A stretch of 59,741 bases of DNA from an uncultured Bacteroidota bacterium (GCA_937894725.1 CALAYL010000071.1:1-59741); one strand, 5' to 3'; positions 23,799 to 34,218 are shown, counted from the stretch's first letter. Notes: generated by a model not told the origin, from the letters alone. Made by a program: numbers and translations.

Positions 23799-25823
23799 AT
23801 GTTTAAAATCAACTCAAAATACCAACCTACGGGTGACCAACCCACCGCCATCAAACAATTAGTAAGTGGACTAGCCGATGGAGAACCAAGTCAAGTGCTA
23901 CTGGGTGTTACAGGTTCTGGAAAAACATTTACAATGGCCAATGTGATAGCCCAAGCACAACGCCCTACCTTGATTTTAACACACAACAAAACCCTCGTAT
24001 CACAGCTTTATGGAGAGTTTAAGCACTTTTTTCCTGAAAATGCAGTAGAGTATTTTGTTTCCTATTACGACTATTATCAGCCCGAAGCCTATATCGTTTC
24101 ATCAGGCACCTACATTGAGAAAGATTTATCTATCAATGAAGAAATTGAAAAATTGCGATTAAGTACCACAGCATCGCTGATGTCTGGAAGACGCGATTTA
24201 GTAGTCGTAGCATCGGTTTCATGCATCTATGGCCTCGGCAATCCACATGAGTATGAAAAGTCGGTAATCAAAATAGCCGTGGGTCAAAAAATAAGCCGCA
24301 ATTCATTTTTATTAAAATTAGTCGAAAGTCTCTACTCTCGTTCGGATTTAGAACTAGTGCGAGGCACATTTAGACCCAAAGGAGATACGGTAGAGATAGC
24401 GCTAGCTTACTTGGATTACGCCTACAGAGTTACTTTTTTTGATGACGAAATCGAACGCATAGAATCCTTTGAACCCAGCTCTGGCAGAAAGTTAGAGACC
24501 TATAGCAATGTAGCGATTTTTCCTGCTAATATGTATGTTACATCCCGCGATTTGCTCAAGCAGGTTTTGGAACAAATAAAGACTGACTTAGACAAACAAG
24601 TAGCTTATTTTAAAGAAATAGGCAAGCATATAGAAGCCGCACGTATCAAAGAAAGAGTTGAGTTTGACATGGAAATGATGCGCGAACTCGGCTACTGCTC
24701 TGGCATTGAAAACTATTCTCGCTATATGGACGGTAGAGAGATAGGCACTAGACCTTATTGTTTGTTAGATTATTTTCCAAAAGATTTTTTGCTTATCGTA
24801 GATGAAAGCCATGTGACTATACCTCAGCTCAACGCTATGTATGGCGGGGATCGCAGTCGAAAACTGAATCTCGTAGAATATGGATTTAGACTACCTTCGG
24901 CAATGGACAATCGACCACTGGGGTTCAATGAATTTGAATCGCTTACTCCTCAGACCATCTACGTAAGTGCAACCCCAAGTGATTATGAACTAAACAGATC
25001 GCAAGGTATAGTCGTAGAACAAATCGTGCGCCCTACTGGACTACTCGACCCACCTATCGAAGTGCGCCCAAGTATCAATCAAATAGATGATATACTCGAA
25101 GAGATAGACGAACGAATCAAAGCCAATGAGCGTGTATTGATAACGACTTTGACAAAACGAATGGCAGAGGAATTGGATAAATATCTTTCTCGCATGAATA
25201 TCAAATGTAGATATATCCATAGTGGTGTGGATACACTCGACCGTATAGAAATCATTCGTGATTTGCGCCTTGGTAAGTTTGATGTATTGATAGGGGTCAA
25301 CCTTTTGAGAGAAGGTTTAGACCTACCTGAAGTATCGCTTGTAGCTATACTCGATGCAGATAAGGAGGGTTTTTTGAGAAACAGAAAATCGTTGATACAG
25401 ACCTCTGGTAGAGCTGCCCGAAATTCGAATGGTAAAGTAATCATGTATGCTGATCGCATCACCAAATCAATGCAAGAAACCATAGACGAAACCGACCGCA
25501 GACGCGAAAAACAAATCAAGTACAATGCGGAGCATGGCATCAGTCCAACGACTGTTTTCAAATCAAAAGTAGAAATAGAACAGCAAGCCTCGGTACTCAA
25601 TATTCGCAAAAAAGAAACTACCGCTTATGCAGATTTTGAGCCAGAAATGGGGATGGTAGCTGAACCGATTTTAAGTAAAATGACCAGCGAACAACTTCAG
25701 CGCGCTATCGATGACCTCCGCAAACAAATGCAACGAGCAGCTAAAGACACAGACTTTCTCACCGCAGCTAAACTACGTGATGAAATGGTGACAATGGAGA
25801 AGCTACTGAAAGAAAAAGCATAA
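23799..25823 (+). CDS. uvrB: Excinuclease ABC subunit B
   Basis: 674 aa from the ATG at 23799 (a TTG at 23781 is in frame but adds residues before the conserved FKINSKYQPTGDQP). Walker A is GVTGSGKT (36-43), the beta-hairpin region contains YYDYYQPEAY, the DEAD-type box is DESH, and helicase motifs V/VI appear as NLLREGLDLPEVSLVAILDAD and QTSGRAARN. A C-terminal UVR motif (about 635-670) would contact UvrA/UvrC. The enzyme loads at damage with UvrA and recruits UvrC in nucleotide excision repair. Full length for the family. Confidence 0.97.
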   Translation: MFKINSKYQPTGDQPTAIKQLVSGLADGEPSQVLLGVTGSGKTFTMANVIAQAQRPTLILTHNKTLVSQLYGEFKHFFPENAVEYFVSYYDYYQPEAYIVSSGTYIEKDLSINEEIEKLRLSTTASLMSGRRDLVVVASVSCIYGLGNPHEYEKSVIKIAVGQKISRNSFLLKLVESLYSRSDLELVRGTFRPKGDTVEIALAYLDYAYRVTFFDDEIERIESFEPSSGRKLETYSNVAIFPANMYVTSRDLLKQVLEQIKTDLDKQVAYFKEIGKHIEAARIKERVEFDMEMMRELGYCSGIENYSRYMDGREIGTRPYCLLDYFPKDFLLIVDESHVTIPQLNAMYGGDRSRKLNLVEYGFRLPSAMDNRPLGFNEFESLTPQTIYVSATPSDYELNRSQGIVVEQIVRPTGLLDPPIEVRPSINQIDDILEEIDERIKANERVLITTLTKRMAEELDKYLSRMNIKCRYIHSGVDTLDRIEIIRDLRLGKFDVLIGVNLLREGLDLPEVSLVAILDADKEGFLRNRKSLIQTSGRAARNSNGKVIMYADRITKSMQETIDETDRRREKQIKYNAEHGISPTTVFKSKVEIEQQASVLNIRKKETTAYADFEPEMGMVAEPILSKMTSEQLQRAIDDLRKQMQRAAKDTDFLTAAKLRDEMVTMEKLLKEKA

Positions 25824-25827
25824 CAAA

Positions 25828-26370
25828 TTAGTCCTTGCTACTCGCTCCCTTAAATTGCTCCTCACTGTTTTTAAATAAAATATTGAAGGTAGTCAGCGAC
25901 CCATAAATACGCGTAATGTATTGTTGTAAATCTACCTTTTCAGCATCAGTCAAAACCTTGTGAGAATTTATGTTTTGCTCCAAAACCCGTAACCTATCTC
26001 GAACCATCACAATCTTATGAAAGAAAGTGCCGATTGGTATTTCTTTAGCTTGCAAACTTGCATCAGCTGGCTTAATGATAAGTGTCCCTTTTTCCCAACG
26101 ACTACCTATTTCTACAAACTCTTGAATATCGCTTTTATCCTCAATCACGTTGCGTATAGCCTTTTCAATATCGGCAATGGTGATTGGATCTACATCCAAC
26201 ATTTCCTTTTCTAGCACTATCAATCCATCAAACTCTCTATCAATATCACGTGTGTTATTTCCATCTTGAAACCAAATAGTGTAGTACAATGCATCGAGAT
26301 TGACCACTACCCCCCTACCGTACTTAGGATGTTGAATCCGTGAACCTATGCCTAATTTTGAATCGCCCAT
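25828..26370 (-). CDS. Conserved hypothetical protein with Tudor-like N-terminus
   Basis: 180 aa. The first about 60 residues (IGSRIQHPKYGRGVVV, then LYYTIWFQDGNNTRDIDREF) resemble the small SH3/Tudor-like barrels (x-V-x-H-x-x-G-x-G-x-V) found at the ends of UvrD/PcrA and CarD-type proteins. The remainder is helical, with no catalytic motif. It converges on uvrB with four bases between stop codons and diverges from radA, so both neighbours are DNA repair genes. A nucleic-acid or RNA-polymerase contact is possible, but this is context only. The family appears conserved in Bacteroidota and unassigned. Confidence 0.65.
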   Translation of the reverse strand: MGDSKLGIGSRIQHPKYGRGVVVNLDALYYTIWFQDGNNTRDIDREFDGLIVLEKEMLDVDPITIADIEKAIRNVIEDKSDIQEFVEIGSRWEKGTLIIKPADASLQAKEIPIGTFFHKIVMVRDRLRVLEQNINSHKVLTDAEKVDLQQYITRIYGSLTTFNILFKNSEEQFKGASSKD

Positions 26371-26378
26371 GCTTTATT

Positions 26379-26414
26379 TTGTTTCGGGCAAATTAAACAA
26401 AAAAATTACTTTTG
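26379..26414 (+). promoter_or_regulatory. Candidate radA promoter
   Basis: TACTTTTG at 26407-26414 fits the -7 consensus TAnnTTTG exactly. A TTG at 26379-26381 is about 25 bases upstream, slightly longer than the usual 17-23. The -7 element lies 34 bases before the radA ATG. Confidence 0.4.
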
Positions 26415-26448
26415 AAAGAAAGCAAAAATCGGCTTTTGAAATTTCAAG

Positions 26449-27813
26449 ATGGCTAAAACGAAAACAACATTTTTTTGTCAAAACTGTGGAGCACAATCGC
26501 CCAAGTGGGTAGGTAAGTGTCCAGCCTGTAATGAATGGAATACCTTTGTAGAGGAAGTGGTACAGCGCGAAGAAACCGCCATTTCATCCAAATCATTTTC
26601 TACTAAAAGAGAAGTAAAACCCATCTTGCTCAAACAAGTGCAACGTCAAGAAATAGACCGCATACCCACGGCTGATACTGAATTAGACCGTGTACTCGGT
26701 GGCGGCATAGTACCTGGCTCATTGGTACTTATAGGCGGAGAGCCTGGTATTGGCAAATCTACGCTCATGCTTCAATTGGCACTCATCCTCCAACAGGTGA
26801 AAATCCTCTATGTGAGTGGCGAAGAAAGCGAACAACAAATAAAAATGCGAGCTGAGCGTATCGCTACGCCTGGCGATTTATGTTTTATATATTCAGAAAC
26901 GAATACCCAAAATATCCTTCGCCAAGCAAATGAACTACAACCCGATTTGATTATCGTAGATTCTGTACAAACTTTGCACTCGACCCATGTAGAATCGCCA
27001 CCTGGCTCTGTGTCGCAGATTCGAGAGTGTACAGGAGAGTTTCAGCGATTTGCAAAAGAAACCAATACGCCCATTTTTTTGATTGGGCATATCACCAAAG
27101 ACGGAACTATAGCTGGGCCTAAACTACTCGAACACATAGTAGATACTGTCTTACAGTTTGAAGGCGATAGAAATTATACCTATAGAATTTTGCGAAGTCT
27201 TAAAAATAGATTTGGCTCTACTGCAGAAATTGGCATCTATGAAATGCTTGGCACTGGACTTCGCCCAGTGCTCAATCCATCCGAAATATTGCTAACCCAA
27301 CGTGACGAAACACCTTCTGGCATTGCCATCGCGGCTATGATGGAAGGTATGCGACCATTTTTGGTTGAAACCCAAGCGTTGGTATCGCCCGCATTTTACG
27401 GCACTCCACAACGTTCATCGACTGGCTTTGATTCTAAAAGATTAAATATGCTATTGGCTGTTTTAGAAAAAAGAAGTGGCTTTCGATTTGGCGCAAAAGA
27501 TGTATTTCTAAATATTGCAGGTGGCATAAGAGTTGATGATCCTGCCATTGATTTAGGGGTAATGGCAGCTATCATTTCTTCGTATGAAGACATTAGTATT
27601 CGACCGCAATGGTGCTTTGCTGGAGAGGTAGGGCTGAGTGGCGAAGTGCGCGCTGTGAGCCGCATAGAGCAACGAATTTCTGAAGCTGAAAAATTAGGAT
27701 TTGAACGAATATTCGTATCCGGATTTAGCCAAAAAGCAGCTTCTACTAACAAACAAAAAATCGAAATCATCGCTATCCAAAAAATACATGAGCTTGTGAA
27801 GTGGATAGCATAA
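26449..27813 (+). CDS. radA: DNA repair protein RadA (Sms)
   Basis: 454 aa. Four-cysteine zinc motif C10-x2-C13...C24-x2-C27 at the N-terminus, RecA-like ATPase with Walker A GEPGIGKS (97-104), the RadA signature KNRFG (252-256), and a C-terminal Lon-like domain (VFLNIAGGIRVDDPAIDLGV...GEVGLSGEVRAV). RadA is a hexameric helicase that processes recombination intermediates by extending D-loops. An SDR gene follows after ten bases and may be cotranscribed. Confidence 0.97.
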   Translation: MAKTKTTFFCQNCGAQSPKWVGKCPACNEWNTFVEEVVQREETAISSKSFSTKREVKPILLKQVQRQEIDRIPTADTELDRVLGGGIVPGSLVLIGGEPGIGKSTLMLQLALILQQVKILYVSGEESEQQIKMRAERIATPGDLCFIYSETNTQNILRQANELQPDLIIVDSVQTLHSTHVESPPGSVSQIRECTGEFQRFAKETNTPIFLIGHITKDGTIAGPKLLEHIVDTVLQFEGDRNYTYRILRSLKNRFGSTAEIGIYEMLGTGLRPVLNPSEILLTQRDETPSGIAIAAMMEGMRPFLVETQALVSPAFYGTPQRSSTGFDSKRLNMLLAVLEKRSGFRFGAKDVFLNIAGGIRVDDPAIDLGVMAAIISSYEDISIRPQWCFAGEVGLSGEVRAVSRIEQRISEAEKLGFERIFVSGFSQKAASTNKQKIEIIAIQKIHELVKWIA

Positions 27814-27823
27814 ACATAAGTCA

Positions 27824-28627
27824 ATGCGAAATTTCAAAAACAAAACAGTGCTTATCACAGGTGCCGCCTCGGGTATAGGGCGAGCATTAACTATTGCCTT
27901 TGCCAAAGAATATGCAACTGTAATTGCTACCGACAAAAACGAAGTAGGGCTCACAGAAACCTATGCGCTCGCAAAGTCTGATAATGTTCAAACGTTCGTT
28001 TTAGATGTAGCCGATAAGGAGGCCATTACTGTATTCTATCAATCGCTCGTATCAAAAAATAGCCTTATCGATGTCCTTATAAACAATGCAGGTATGGCAC
28101 TCGAACCTATCGCTTTTGATAAAGTCCCCATAACTGACTATGAAAAAATCGTGTCTGTAAATCAATGGGGCGTTGTGAATATGTGCCTTGCATTTATGCC
28201 CATGCTCAAAGAAAAACCGGCAGCAGCTATTGTCAATCTATCTAGTGTTTTCGGTCTTTTTGGAGTACCTAATAATGCTCCTTATGTAATGACAAAATAT
28301 GCAGTACGAGGTTTTACCGAATCTATTCGCCAAGAACTGTGTGATACCAATATAGCCGTGAGTTGTGTACATCCTGGAGGAATTAAAACCAATATCGTGC
28401 GCAACAGCATTTTTTATGATGATAATAAAACCCATGTAATCTCGGAGTTTGATAAAGTAGCCATCACCTCACCCGAAAAAGCCGCACAAACTATTATAAA
28501 TGGCATTAGAAAAAAGAAAAAAAGAATTTTGATAGGTCCAGATGCCTCACTAGTGTATCTGATGAGTCGATTGTGGCCAGCCATTCTCGACTGGGGCGCA
28601 AGAAGAAGAATAAAAAATTTCAGTTAA
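27824..28627 (+). CDS. Short-chain dehydrogenase/reductase
   Basis: 267 aa, Rossmann-fold classical SDR. The cofactor motif TGAASGIG is at 12-19, NNAG at 87-90, catalytic serine S140/S141 (NLSS), and Y154-x3-K158 in YVMTK. A C-terminal extension (SRLWPAILDWGARRRIKN) is basic and may be membrane-associated. The family oxidises or reduces alcohol/carbonyl substrates with NAD(P)H; the substrate here is not predictable. It follows radA closely and converges with the MerR gene (two bases between stop codons). Confidence 0.85.
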   Translation: MRNFKNKTVLITGAASGIGRALTIAFAKEYATVIATDKNEVGLTETYALAKSDNVQTFVLDVADKEAITVFYQSLVSKNSLIDVLINNAGMALEPIAFDKVPITDYEKIVSVNQWGVVNMCLAFMPMLKEKPAAAIVNLSSVFGLFGVPNNAPYVMTKYAVRGFTESIRQELCDTNIAVSCVHPGGIKTNIVRNSIFYDDNKTHVISEFDKVAITSPEKAAQTIINGIRKKKKRILIGPDASLVYLMSRLWPAILDWGARRRIKNFS

Positions 28628-28629
28628 TG

Positions 28630-28962
28630 CTAAAGCTCGGAGAGTGTCTTTTGCATTCTAGATTTGAGTGATAGCAAGCGTGCTAAGGCTTTTTCATTAT
28701 CGCCCATTTCATTGTTTTGCTTGAGTTGCAGCTTAGCGCCTTCTATAGTAAATCCCTTTTCTTTCACCAACGAATAAATCAATTTTATCATTTCAATATC
28801 TGGCTTTGTAAAAAGACGTACACCATTACGGTCTTTGCGAACCTGCAATTCTTTAAATTCACTTTCCCAATAGCGCAACAAAGAGGTATTCACATCTAGC
28901 ATTTGCGCTACTTCACCTATACTAAAATACAGTTTCTCTATTTCTTTGTCTTTGTATGCCAT
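28630..28962 (-). CDS. MerR-family transcriptional regulator
   Basis: 110 aa. A MerR winged HTH spans about residues 12-80 (FSIGEVAQMLDVNTSLLRYWE, GVRLFTKPDIEMIKLI), followed by a short helix for dimerisation. There is no effector-binding domain or metal-binding cysteine, so it belongs to the minimal class. It lies six bases downstream of the M23 peptidase gene in the same operon, an arrangement I recall as recurrent in Bacteroidota. Confidence 0.87.
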   Translation of the reverse strand: MAYKDKEIEKLYFSIGEVAQMLDVNTSLLRYWESEFKELQVRKDRNGVRLFTKPDIEMIKLIYSLVKEKGFTIEGAKLQLKQNNEMGDNEKALARLLSLKSRMQKTLSEL

Positions 28963-28968
28963 AAGTGA

Positions 28969-29952
28969 TTAGTCAAGCGATTGACCTGAGTTTTGTGTGC
29001 GTTCTATCATCTTCGCAAACATATCATCATCAAGGTCATTATAGAAGAAATAAATGGGATTGATCGCCTCATTGTTTTTGAGCACCTCATAGTGTAAGTG
29101 CGGGCCAGTAGATTTGCCTGTGCTGCCTACATAGCCTACCTTTTCGCCACGCTTTATTTTTTGCCCTTGACGAACCGCAAACTTTGACATATGCCCGTAT
29201 CGAGTCTTATAGCCGTATCCATGATTAATGATTACTTGATTGCCATAGCCACCATAATTAAACTCTACGAGCTCCACCACACCATCGCCTGATGCGTATA
29301 TTTCGGTACCTGTAGGGGCAGTAAAATCAAGTCCTGCATGAAACTTAGGTACTTTATATACTGGGTCTATCCTTACACCAAAACCAGATGCTATACGGTT
29401 CAAATCTTTGTTTGATACTGGTTGGATAGAAGGTATTGAAGCCAACATCGTTTCCTTTCCTTTTATTAACTCCGCTATTTGATCGTAAGACTTCGACTGT
29501 ATTGCCATTTGGCGTTTTAGCTTATCCACATGCTTAGATATATCTATCATCAAATCTGCATTATCATACTTTTCTAAGTTTCGATATTTGTTCACCCCTC
29601 CTACACCGGCTTGCCACACATCGCTTGAGAGCGGATCCGCCTCGAATATCACCCTATAAATACTATTATCTCTATAATGCAACGATTCGAGCACTTCACT
29701 CATTTGGTCCGTTTGATTTTGCAATAGCTTATATTGCTGTTTCAATCCAGATAACTCGCTTTTTAAAATCCGCTCTTTAGGTGAATCAATAAAGGTGTAG
29801 GCTATAGAAGAAATAATGAAAGAGAATAACAAAGAAGCCATCACAAATCCACCTATGCGCATTATACGTGTCCAAATACTTACAAACGCTTTCTCATACT
29901 TGAGCGTTTGGGCATTGAAAATAAATTTCTCTTTTTTAGTTCGTTTAAACAT
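28969..29952 (-). CDS. M23 family peptidoglycan metallopeptidase
   Basis: 327 aa. A single membrane segment (about 33-55, GGFVMASLLFSFIISSIAYTF) is followed by a coiled-coil region (about 58-95 and 150-175). The C-terminal LytM/M23 domain has zinc and catalytic residues in HAGLDF (about 205) and HLH (H285/H287 in GPHLHYEV). Topology puts the peptidase domain in the periplasm. It should cleave peptide cross-links or activate amidases during cell-wall growth or division. First gene of the operon with MerR; divergent from alaS. Confidence 0.92.
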   Translation of the reverse strand: MFKRTKKEKFIFNAQTLKYEKAFVSIWTRIMRIGGFVMASLLFSFIISSIAYTFIDSPKERILKSELSGLKQQYKLLQNQTDQMSEVLESLHYRDNSIYRVIFEADPLSSDVWQAGVGGVNKYRNLEKYDNADLMIDISKHVDKLKRQMAIQSKSYDQIAELIKGKETMLASIPSIQPVSNKDLNRIASGFGVRIDPVYKVPKFHAGLDFTAPTGTEIYASGDGVVELVEFNYGGYGNQVIINHGYGYKTRYGHMSKFAVRQGQKIKRGEKVGYVGSTGKSTGPHLHYEVLKNNEAINPIYFFYNDLDDDMFAKMIERTQNSGQSLD

Positions 29953-30041
29953 TTCTTATTTAAAAATTGCCTTAATTCTGATTAACTTTACATCTTTTAT
30001 AAAAGACGAGCTACAATATATCATTTTAATCGTACCCACAC

Positions 30042-32678
30042 ATGACCTCCAACGAAGTTAGAAAATCGTTTTTAGATTTTTTTGAAAAAAAAGGACATAA
30101 AATCGTCCCTTCAGCTCCTATCGTAGTAAAAAACGACCCTACACTCCTATTTATCAATTCGGGTATGGCGCCATTCAAAGATTTTTTTCTAGAAAATGCG
30201 ACCCCACCTTCACCCCGTATTGCAGATACCCAAAAATGCCTTAGAGTATCGGGCAAACACAACGACCTCGAAGAGGTAGGTGTTGATACCTATCACCACA
30301 CTATGTTTGAGATGCTCGGCAACTGGAGTTTTGGCGATTACTTCAAAAAAGAAGCTATCGAATGGGCTTGGGAATTTTTGACAGAGGTATGCAAACTTGA
30401 TAAAGACAGATTGTACGTCACCGTCTTTGAAGGTGATGAAAAGGAAAAACTTGCATTTGACCAAGAAGCCTATGATGAATGGAAAAAATGGATAGCAGAA
30501 GAGCGTATTTTGAAAGGCAACAAAAAGGATAATTTTTGGGAAATGGGCGATACAGGCCCTTGTGGTCCTTGTACCGAAATACATATCGATTTGCGTAGCG
30601 ATGAAGAACGAAAAAATACAGCAGGCTATACACTTGTAAACAACGACCACCCGCAAGTAATAGAAATATGGAATAATGTATTTATGCAATTTGAACGCAA
30701 AGCTGACCACTCGCTGGTGCTATTGCCTAATAAACATGTGGACACAGGCATGGGCTTTGAGCGTTTGGTGAGAGCCGTTCATGGGTTTGAATCAAATTAC
30801 GACAGTGATGTTTTCCAAGACTACATTCAATTTATAGCAAAAAAAGCGAATCTCGACTCAAGTCTCCACACCGCCAAAGGCGATAGCCCTGAAGCAGTAG
30901 CGCTTAGAGTTATAGCAGACCATATTCGCACCATTGCGTTTACTATAGCTGATGGGCAGCTACCTTCCAATACAGGGGCAGGTTATGTGATTCGTAGAAT
31001 ACTCCGTAGAGCAGTACGATATGGCTATTCTGCGCTTGCTTTCGACCAACCTTTTATGCATGAGTTGGTACCTTTGGTAGCAGATAAATTTGCATCCATT
31101 TTCCCAGAACTCAAAGCGCAAGAAGCTTTTGTTACAAAGGTTATTTTTGAAGAAGAAACCGCATTTCTACGCACACTAAGTCAAGGACTAAAACGTTTTG
31201 AAGGGATAGAAAAAGAACTAGGCGACACCAAACTAATATCAGGCAAAATTGCATTTGAATTATTTGATACATTTGGTTTTCCAATAGATTTGACCAAACT
31301 CATAGCCACAGAAAAAGGGCTAAAAGTAGATGAAATAGGCTTTGAAAAAGAACTTCAAATCCAAAAAGAACGTTCACGCAAAGCCGCTACCACAGAACAA
31401 TCTGATTGGGTAGTAGTACACGAAGGCAACAATAGTCAGTTTGTGGGCTATGACCAAACAGAAAGCGAGAGTCTTTTATTGAAATACCGAACGGTAAAAG
31501 TTAAAGACTCTGAGCGATTCCAACTGGTCTTAAATCAAACCCCTTTTTATGCCGAAAGTGGCGGTCAAGTGGGCGATACTGGCCAATTATTTTTTGATAC
31601 CGAAGCTATAGAGGTGATAGACACAAAAAAAGAAAATGACCTTATCATTCACTTCACAAAAAAACTACCTACTCATCTTACCGCAAAAATAAAAGCTAAA
31701 ATTAATACAACTAAGCGAACGGCTACAATCCGAAATCACTCGGCTACTCACCTGTTGCAAGCTGCATTACGACAAGTATTGGGCGATCATGTACAACAAA
31801 AAGGCTCTCTCGTCAATGCTGATTATTTGCGTTTTGATTTTGCCCATTTCTCGAAAGTAACAGATGAAGAGATAGCCAAAGTAGAAGCTGTAGTAAATCA
31901 AAAAATTTTAGAAAATATTGCGCTAATTGAGCAGCGCAATGTGCCTATCGCAGAAGCCGAAAAGGCTGGCGCAACAATGCTTTTTGGAGAGAAATATGGC
32001 GAAAGTGTGCGTATCATTACTTTCGACAAAAACTTTTCGAGCGAACTATGTGGAGGTTGCCACGTACACGCTACAGGAGCTATCGGTCTGTTTAAAATAA
32101 GTAGCGAATCTGCTGTGGCTGCGGGAGTAAGACGTATTGAAGCACTTACAGGCAAAGCTGCGCTTGATTTTCTAAATGAAAAAGCAGCTACACTCGACAA
32201 TATAAAATCGCTATTAAATTCTCCAAAGGATATCGAGAAATCGATTGTCGTTTTACAGGAAGAAAACAGTTTACTCAAGAAAAAAATCGAAGAAGTTGCA
32301 CATCAAGAGTTGATGACATTAAAAGATAAACTGGTAAAAGAAGTAAGCGCAATAAACGGAGTGAATTGTTTGATAAAAAACATAGCCATAGACTCAAATG
32401 ACCAGCTCAAAAACTTAGTCTATTTGCTTAAAAACGAGCAATCGAATTTTGTGTTTGCTATTGCTTCAACTATTCAAGGCAAAGCTACAGTCCACATCAT
32501 GATAGATGAGTCGCTTTCAAAACAAAAAAACTGGAGTGCAGGTGCATGGATAAAAGAGTTATCTCCACTGATAAAAGGGGGTGGTGGCGGACAACCATTT
32601 TACGCTAGCGCAGGTGGCACTGATCCGAATGGAATAGATACCCTGTTGCAGAAAGTGACAGAAAAAATAGAAGCCTAA
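30042..32678 (+). CDS. alaS: Alanyl-tRNA synthetase
   Basis: 878 aa, full length. The N-terminal class II catalytic domain contains FINSGMAPFK, GKHNDLEEVG and FEMLGNWSFGDYFK. The editing domain has HSATHLLQAAL and the zinc ligands CGGCHVHATG. The C-Ala/DHHA1 region ends with KGGGGGQPFYASAGG. It charges tRNA-Ala and clears mischarged Ser/Gly. gatB follows after 16 bases, so translation-related genes are clustered here. Confidence 0.98.
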   Translation: MTSNEVRKSFLDFFEKKGHKIVPSAPIVVKNDPTLLFINSGMAPFKDFFLENATPPSPRIADTQKCLRVSGKHNDLEEVGVDTYHHTMFEMLGNWSFGDYFKKEAIEWAWEFLTEVCKLDKDRLYVTVFEGDEKEKLAFDQEAYDEWKKWIAEERILKGNKKDNFWEMGDTGPCGPCTEIHIDLRSDEERKNTAGYTLVNNDHPQVIEIWNNVFMQFERKADHSLVLLPNKHVDTGMGFERLVRAVHGFESNYDSDVFQDYIQFIAKKANLDSSLHTAKGDSPEAVALRVIADHIRTIAFTIADGQLPSNTGAGYVIRRILRRAVRYGYSALAFDQPFMHELVPLVADKFASIFPELKAQEAFVTKVIFEEETAFLRTLSQGLKRFEGIEKELGDTKLISGKIAFELFDTFGFPIDLTKLIATEKGLKVDEIGFEKELQIQKERSRKAATTEQSDWVVVHEGNNSQFVGYDQTESESLLLKYRTVKVKDSERFQLVLNQTPFYAESGGQVGDTGQLFFDTEAIEVIDTKKENDLIIHFTKKLPTHLTAKIKAKINTTKRTATIRNHSATHLLQAALRQVLGDHVQQKGSLVNADYLRFDFAHFSKVTDEEIAKVEAVVNQKILENIALIEQRNVPIAEAEKAGATMLFGEKYGESVRIITFDKNFSSELCGGCHVHATGAIGLFKISSESAVAAGVRRIEALTGKAALDFLNEKAATLDNIKSLLNSPKDIEKSIVVLQEENSLLKKKIEEVAHQELMTLKDKLVKEVSAINGVNCLIKNIAIDSNDQLKNLVYLLKNEQSNFVFAIASTIQGKATVHIMIDESLSKQKNWSAGAWIKELSPLIKGGGGGQPFYASAGGTDPNGIDTLLQKVTEKIEA

Positions 32679-32694
32679 TAAAAAAGAGAACAAT

Positions 32695-34167
32695 ATGAAT
32701 GAATCAAAATACGATAAATACGAACTAATAGTAGGACTGGAGGTTCACGCACAACTATCTACAAAAAGTAAAATGTACTGCGCAGATGATACTACCTTCG
32801 GTTCTATGCCCAATACGCAAATAAGTCCATTGTCGCTAGGACATCCAGGCACATTACCCAAAGTGAATAAAAAAGCAGTAGAATATGCAATCAAAATGGG
32901 GTTAGCGACTGGTTGTCAAATCCGTGAAGTGAACGAATTTGCTCGAAAAAACTATTTCTATGCTGACTTGCCCAAGGGCTATCAAATCACCCAAGACAAA
33001 ACCCCTATCTGTACAGAAGGGCATTTGACTTTTGAAATGAATACTGAGGATAAAAAAACAGCTTCGTATGAAAAAACTGTGCGAATACTGCGTATCCATC
33101 TCGAAGAAGATGCGGGCAAATCTATACATGATTTAGATCCGTTTTTTACCCTCATAGATTTGAATAGAGCAGGAGTACCATTGATTGAAATCGTTTCTGA
33201 ACCAGACATTCGCACCAGCGATGAGGCTTACCAATATCTCACAGAAATCAGAAAAATACTGCGCTATCTAGATATCTGCGATGGCAATATGGAAGAGGGC
33301 AGTATGCGATGTGACGCAAATATTTCGATACGAATGAAAGGCGAAGAAATACTCAACACTAGAGTAGAGGTCAAAAATATGAACTCTATGCGCAACGTGA
33401 AACGCGCTATCGAATCAGAATTTATTCGTCAAATCGACTTAGTAGAAAATGGCGGAACAGTACACCAAGAAACACGCGGTTTTGACCCCAACACTGGACA
33501 TACGATAGGACAACGTTCAAAAGAACATGCACATGATTACCGCTACTTCCCTGAGCCTGATTTGCCACCTGTGATAGTGACTGCTGACTTTTTGAATAAC
33601 ATAAAATCTGCATTACCAAAGTTACCTCAGCAGCTTGTATTAGAATACATCAATCAGTACGAACTGCCCGCATATGATGCGCGTATTTTGACAGAAGATA
33701 AAGAATTAGCTTTTTATTTCAATGAGCTCATCACCCTTACCAAAAACTATAAAGCAGCATCCAATTGGCTACTTGGACCAGTAAAATCCTATCTAAATGA
33801 AAACGGCTTAGAGATTACACAATTTGTTCTAAAACCAAGTGCTATTGCGGATTTGATTCAGCTGATTGACGAAGGAAAAAGCAATTTTTCTATTGCTTCG
33901 CAAAAAATATTCCCGGTGATGGTTGCAGAACCAGCTAAATCACCTTTGTCTATAGCCGAATCCCTCAATCTATTGCAGACTGGCGATGAAGATTTCATTG
34001 CTGGACTAGTGCACACCGTATTGGCCTCACTTCCTGAAAAAGTAGCAGAATACAAAGGGGGTAAAAAGGGGCTTTTAGGTCTTTTTGTAGGTGAAGTAAT
34101 GAAAGCCTCAAAAGGCAAAGCCGACCCAAAAATCATTAATAAACTACTGGCAAGTCAGTTGGACTAA
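32695..34167 (+). CDS. gatB: Aspartyl/glutamyl-tRNA amidotransferase subunit B
   Basis: 490 aa. GatB catalytic cradle: LIVGLEVHAQLSTKSKMYC at the start, FARKNYFYADLPKGYQ, then DLNRAGVPLIEIVSEPDIR, and GSMRCDANISIR. The C-terminal YqeY-like helical domain (about 410-488) binds tRNA. With GatA and GatC (not in the window) it converts Glu-tRNA-Gln, and possibly Asp-tRNA-Asn, to the amidated forms. It follows alaS closely on the same strand. Confidence 0.97.
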   Translation: MNESKYDKYELIVGLEVHAQLSTKSKMYCADDTTFGSMPNTQISPLSLGHPGTLPKVNKKAVEYAIKMGLATGCQIREVNEFARKNYFYADLPKGYQITQDKTPICTEGHLTFEMNTEDKKTASYEKTVRILRIHLEEDAGKSIHDLDPFFTLIDLNRAGVPLIEIVSEPDIRTSDEAYQYLTEIRKILRYLDICDGNMEEGSMRCDANISIRMKGEEILNTRVEVKNMNSMRNVKRAIESEFIRQIDLVENGGTVHQETRGFDPNTGHTIGQRSKEHAHDYRYFPEPDLPPVIVTADFLNNIKSALPKLPQQLVLEYINQYELPAYDARILTEDKELAFYFNELITLTKNYKAASNWLLGPVKSYLNENGLEITQFVLKPSAIADLIQLIDEGKSNFSIASQKIFPVMVAEPAKSPLSIAESLNLLQTGDEDFIAGLVHTVLASLPEKVAEYKGGKKGLLGLFVGEVMKASKGKADPKIINKLLASQLD

Positions 34168-34218
34168 TACTTTTCAATTTATTTTACCAAATTTATCTAT
34201 CAATCACACTTTATACTT

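Noticed and set aside
23687..23854. Upstream extension of the DUF5606 gene
   Set aside because: It would overlap the start of uvrB and adds non-conserved residues before the family's usual MQLAEIVSV start.
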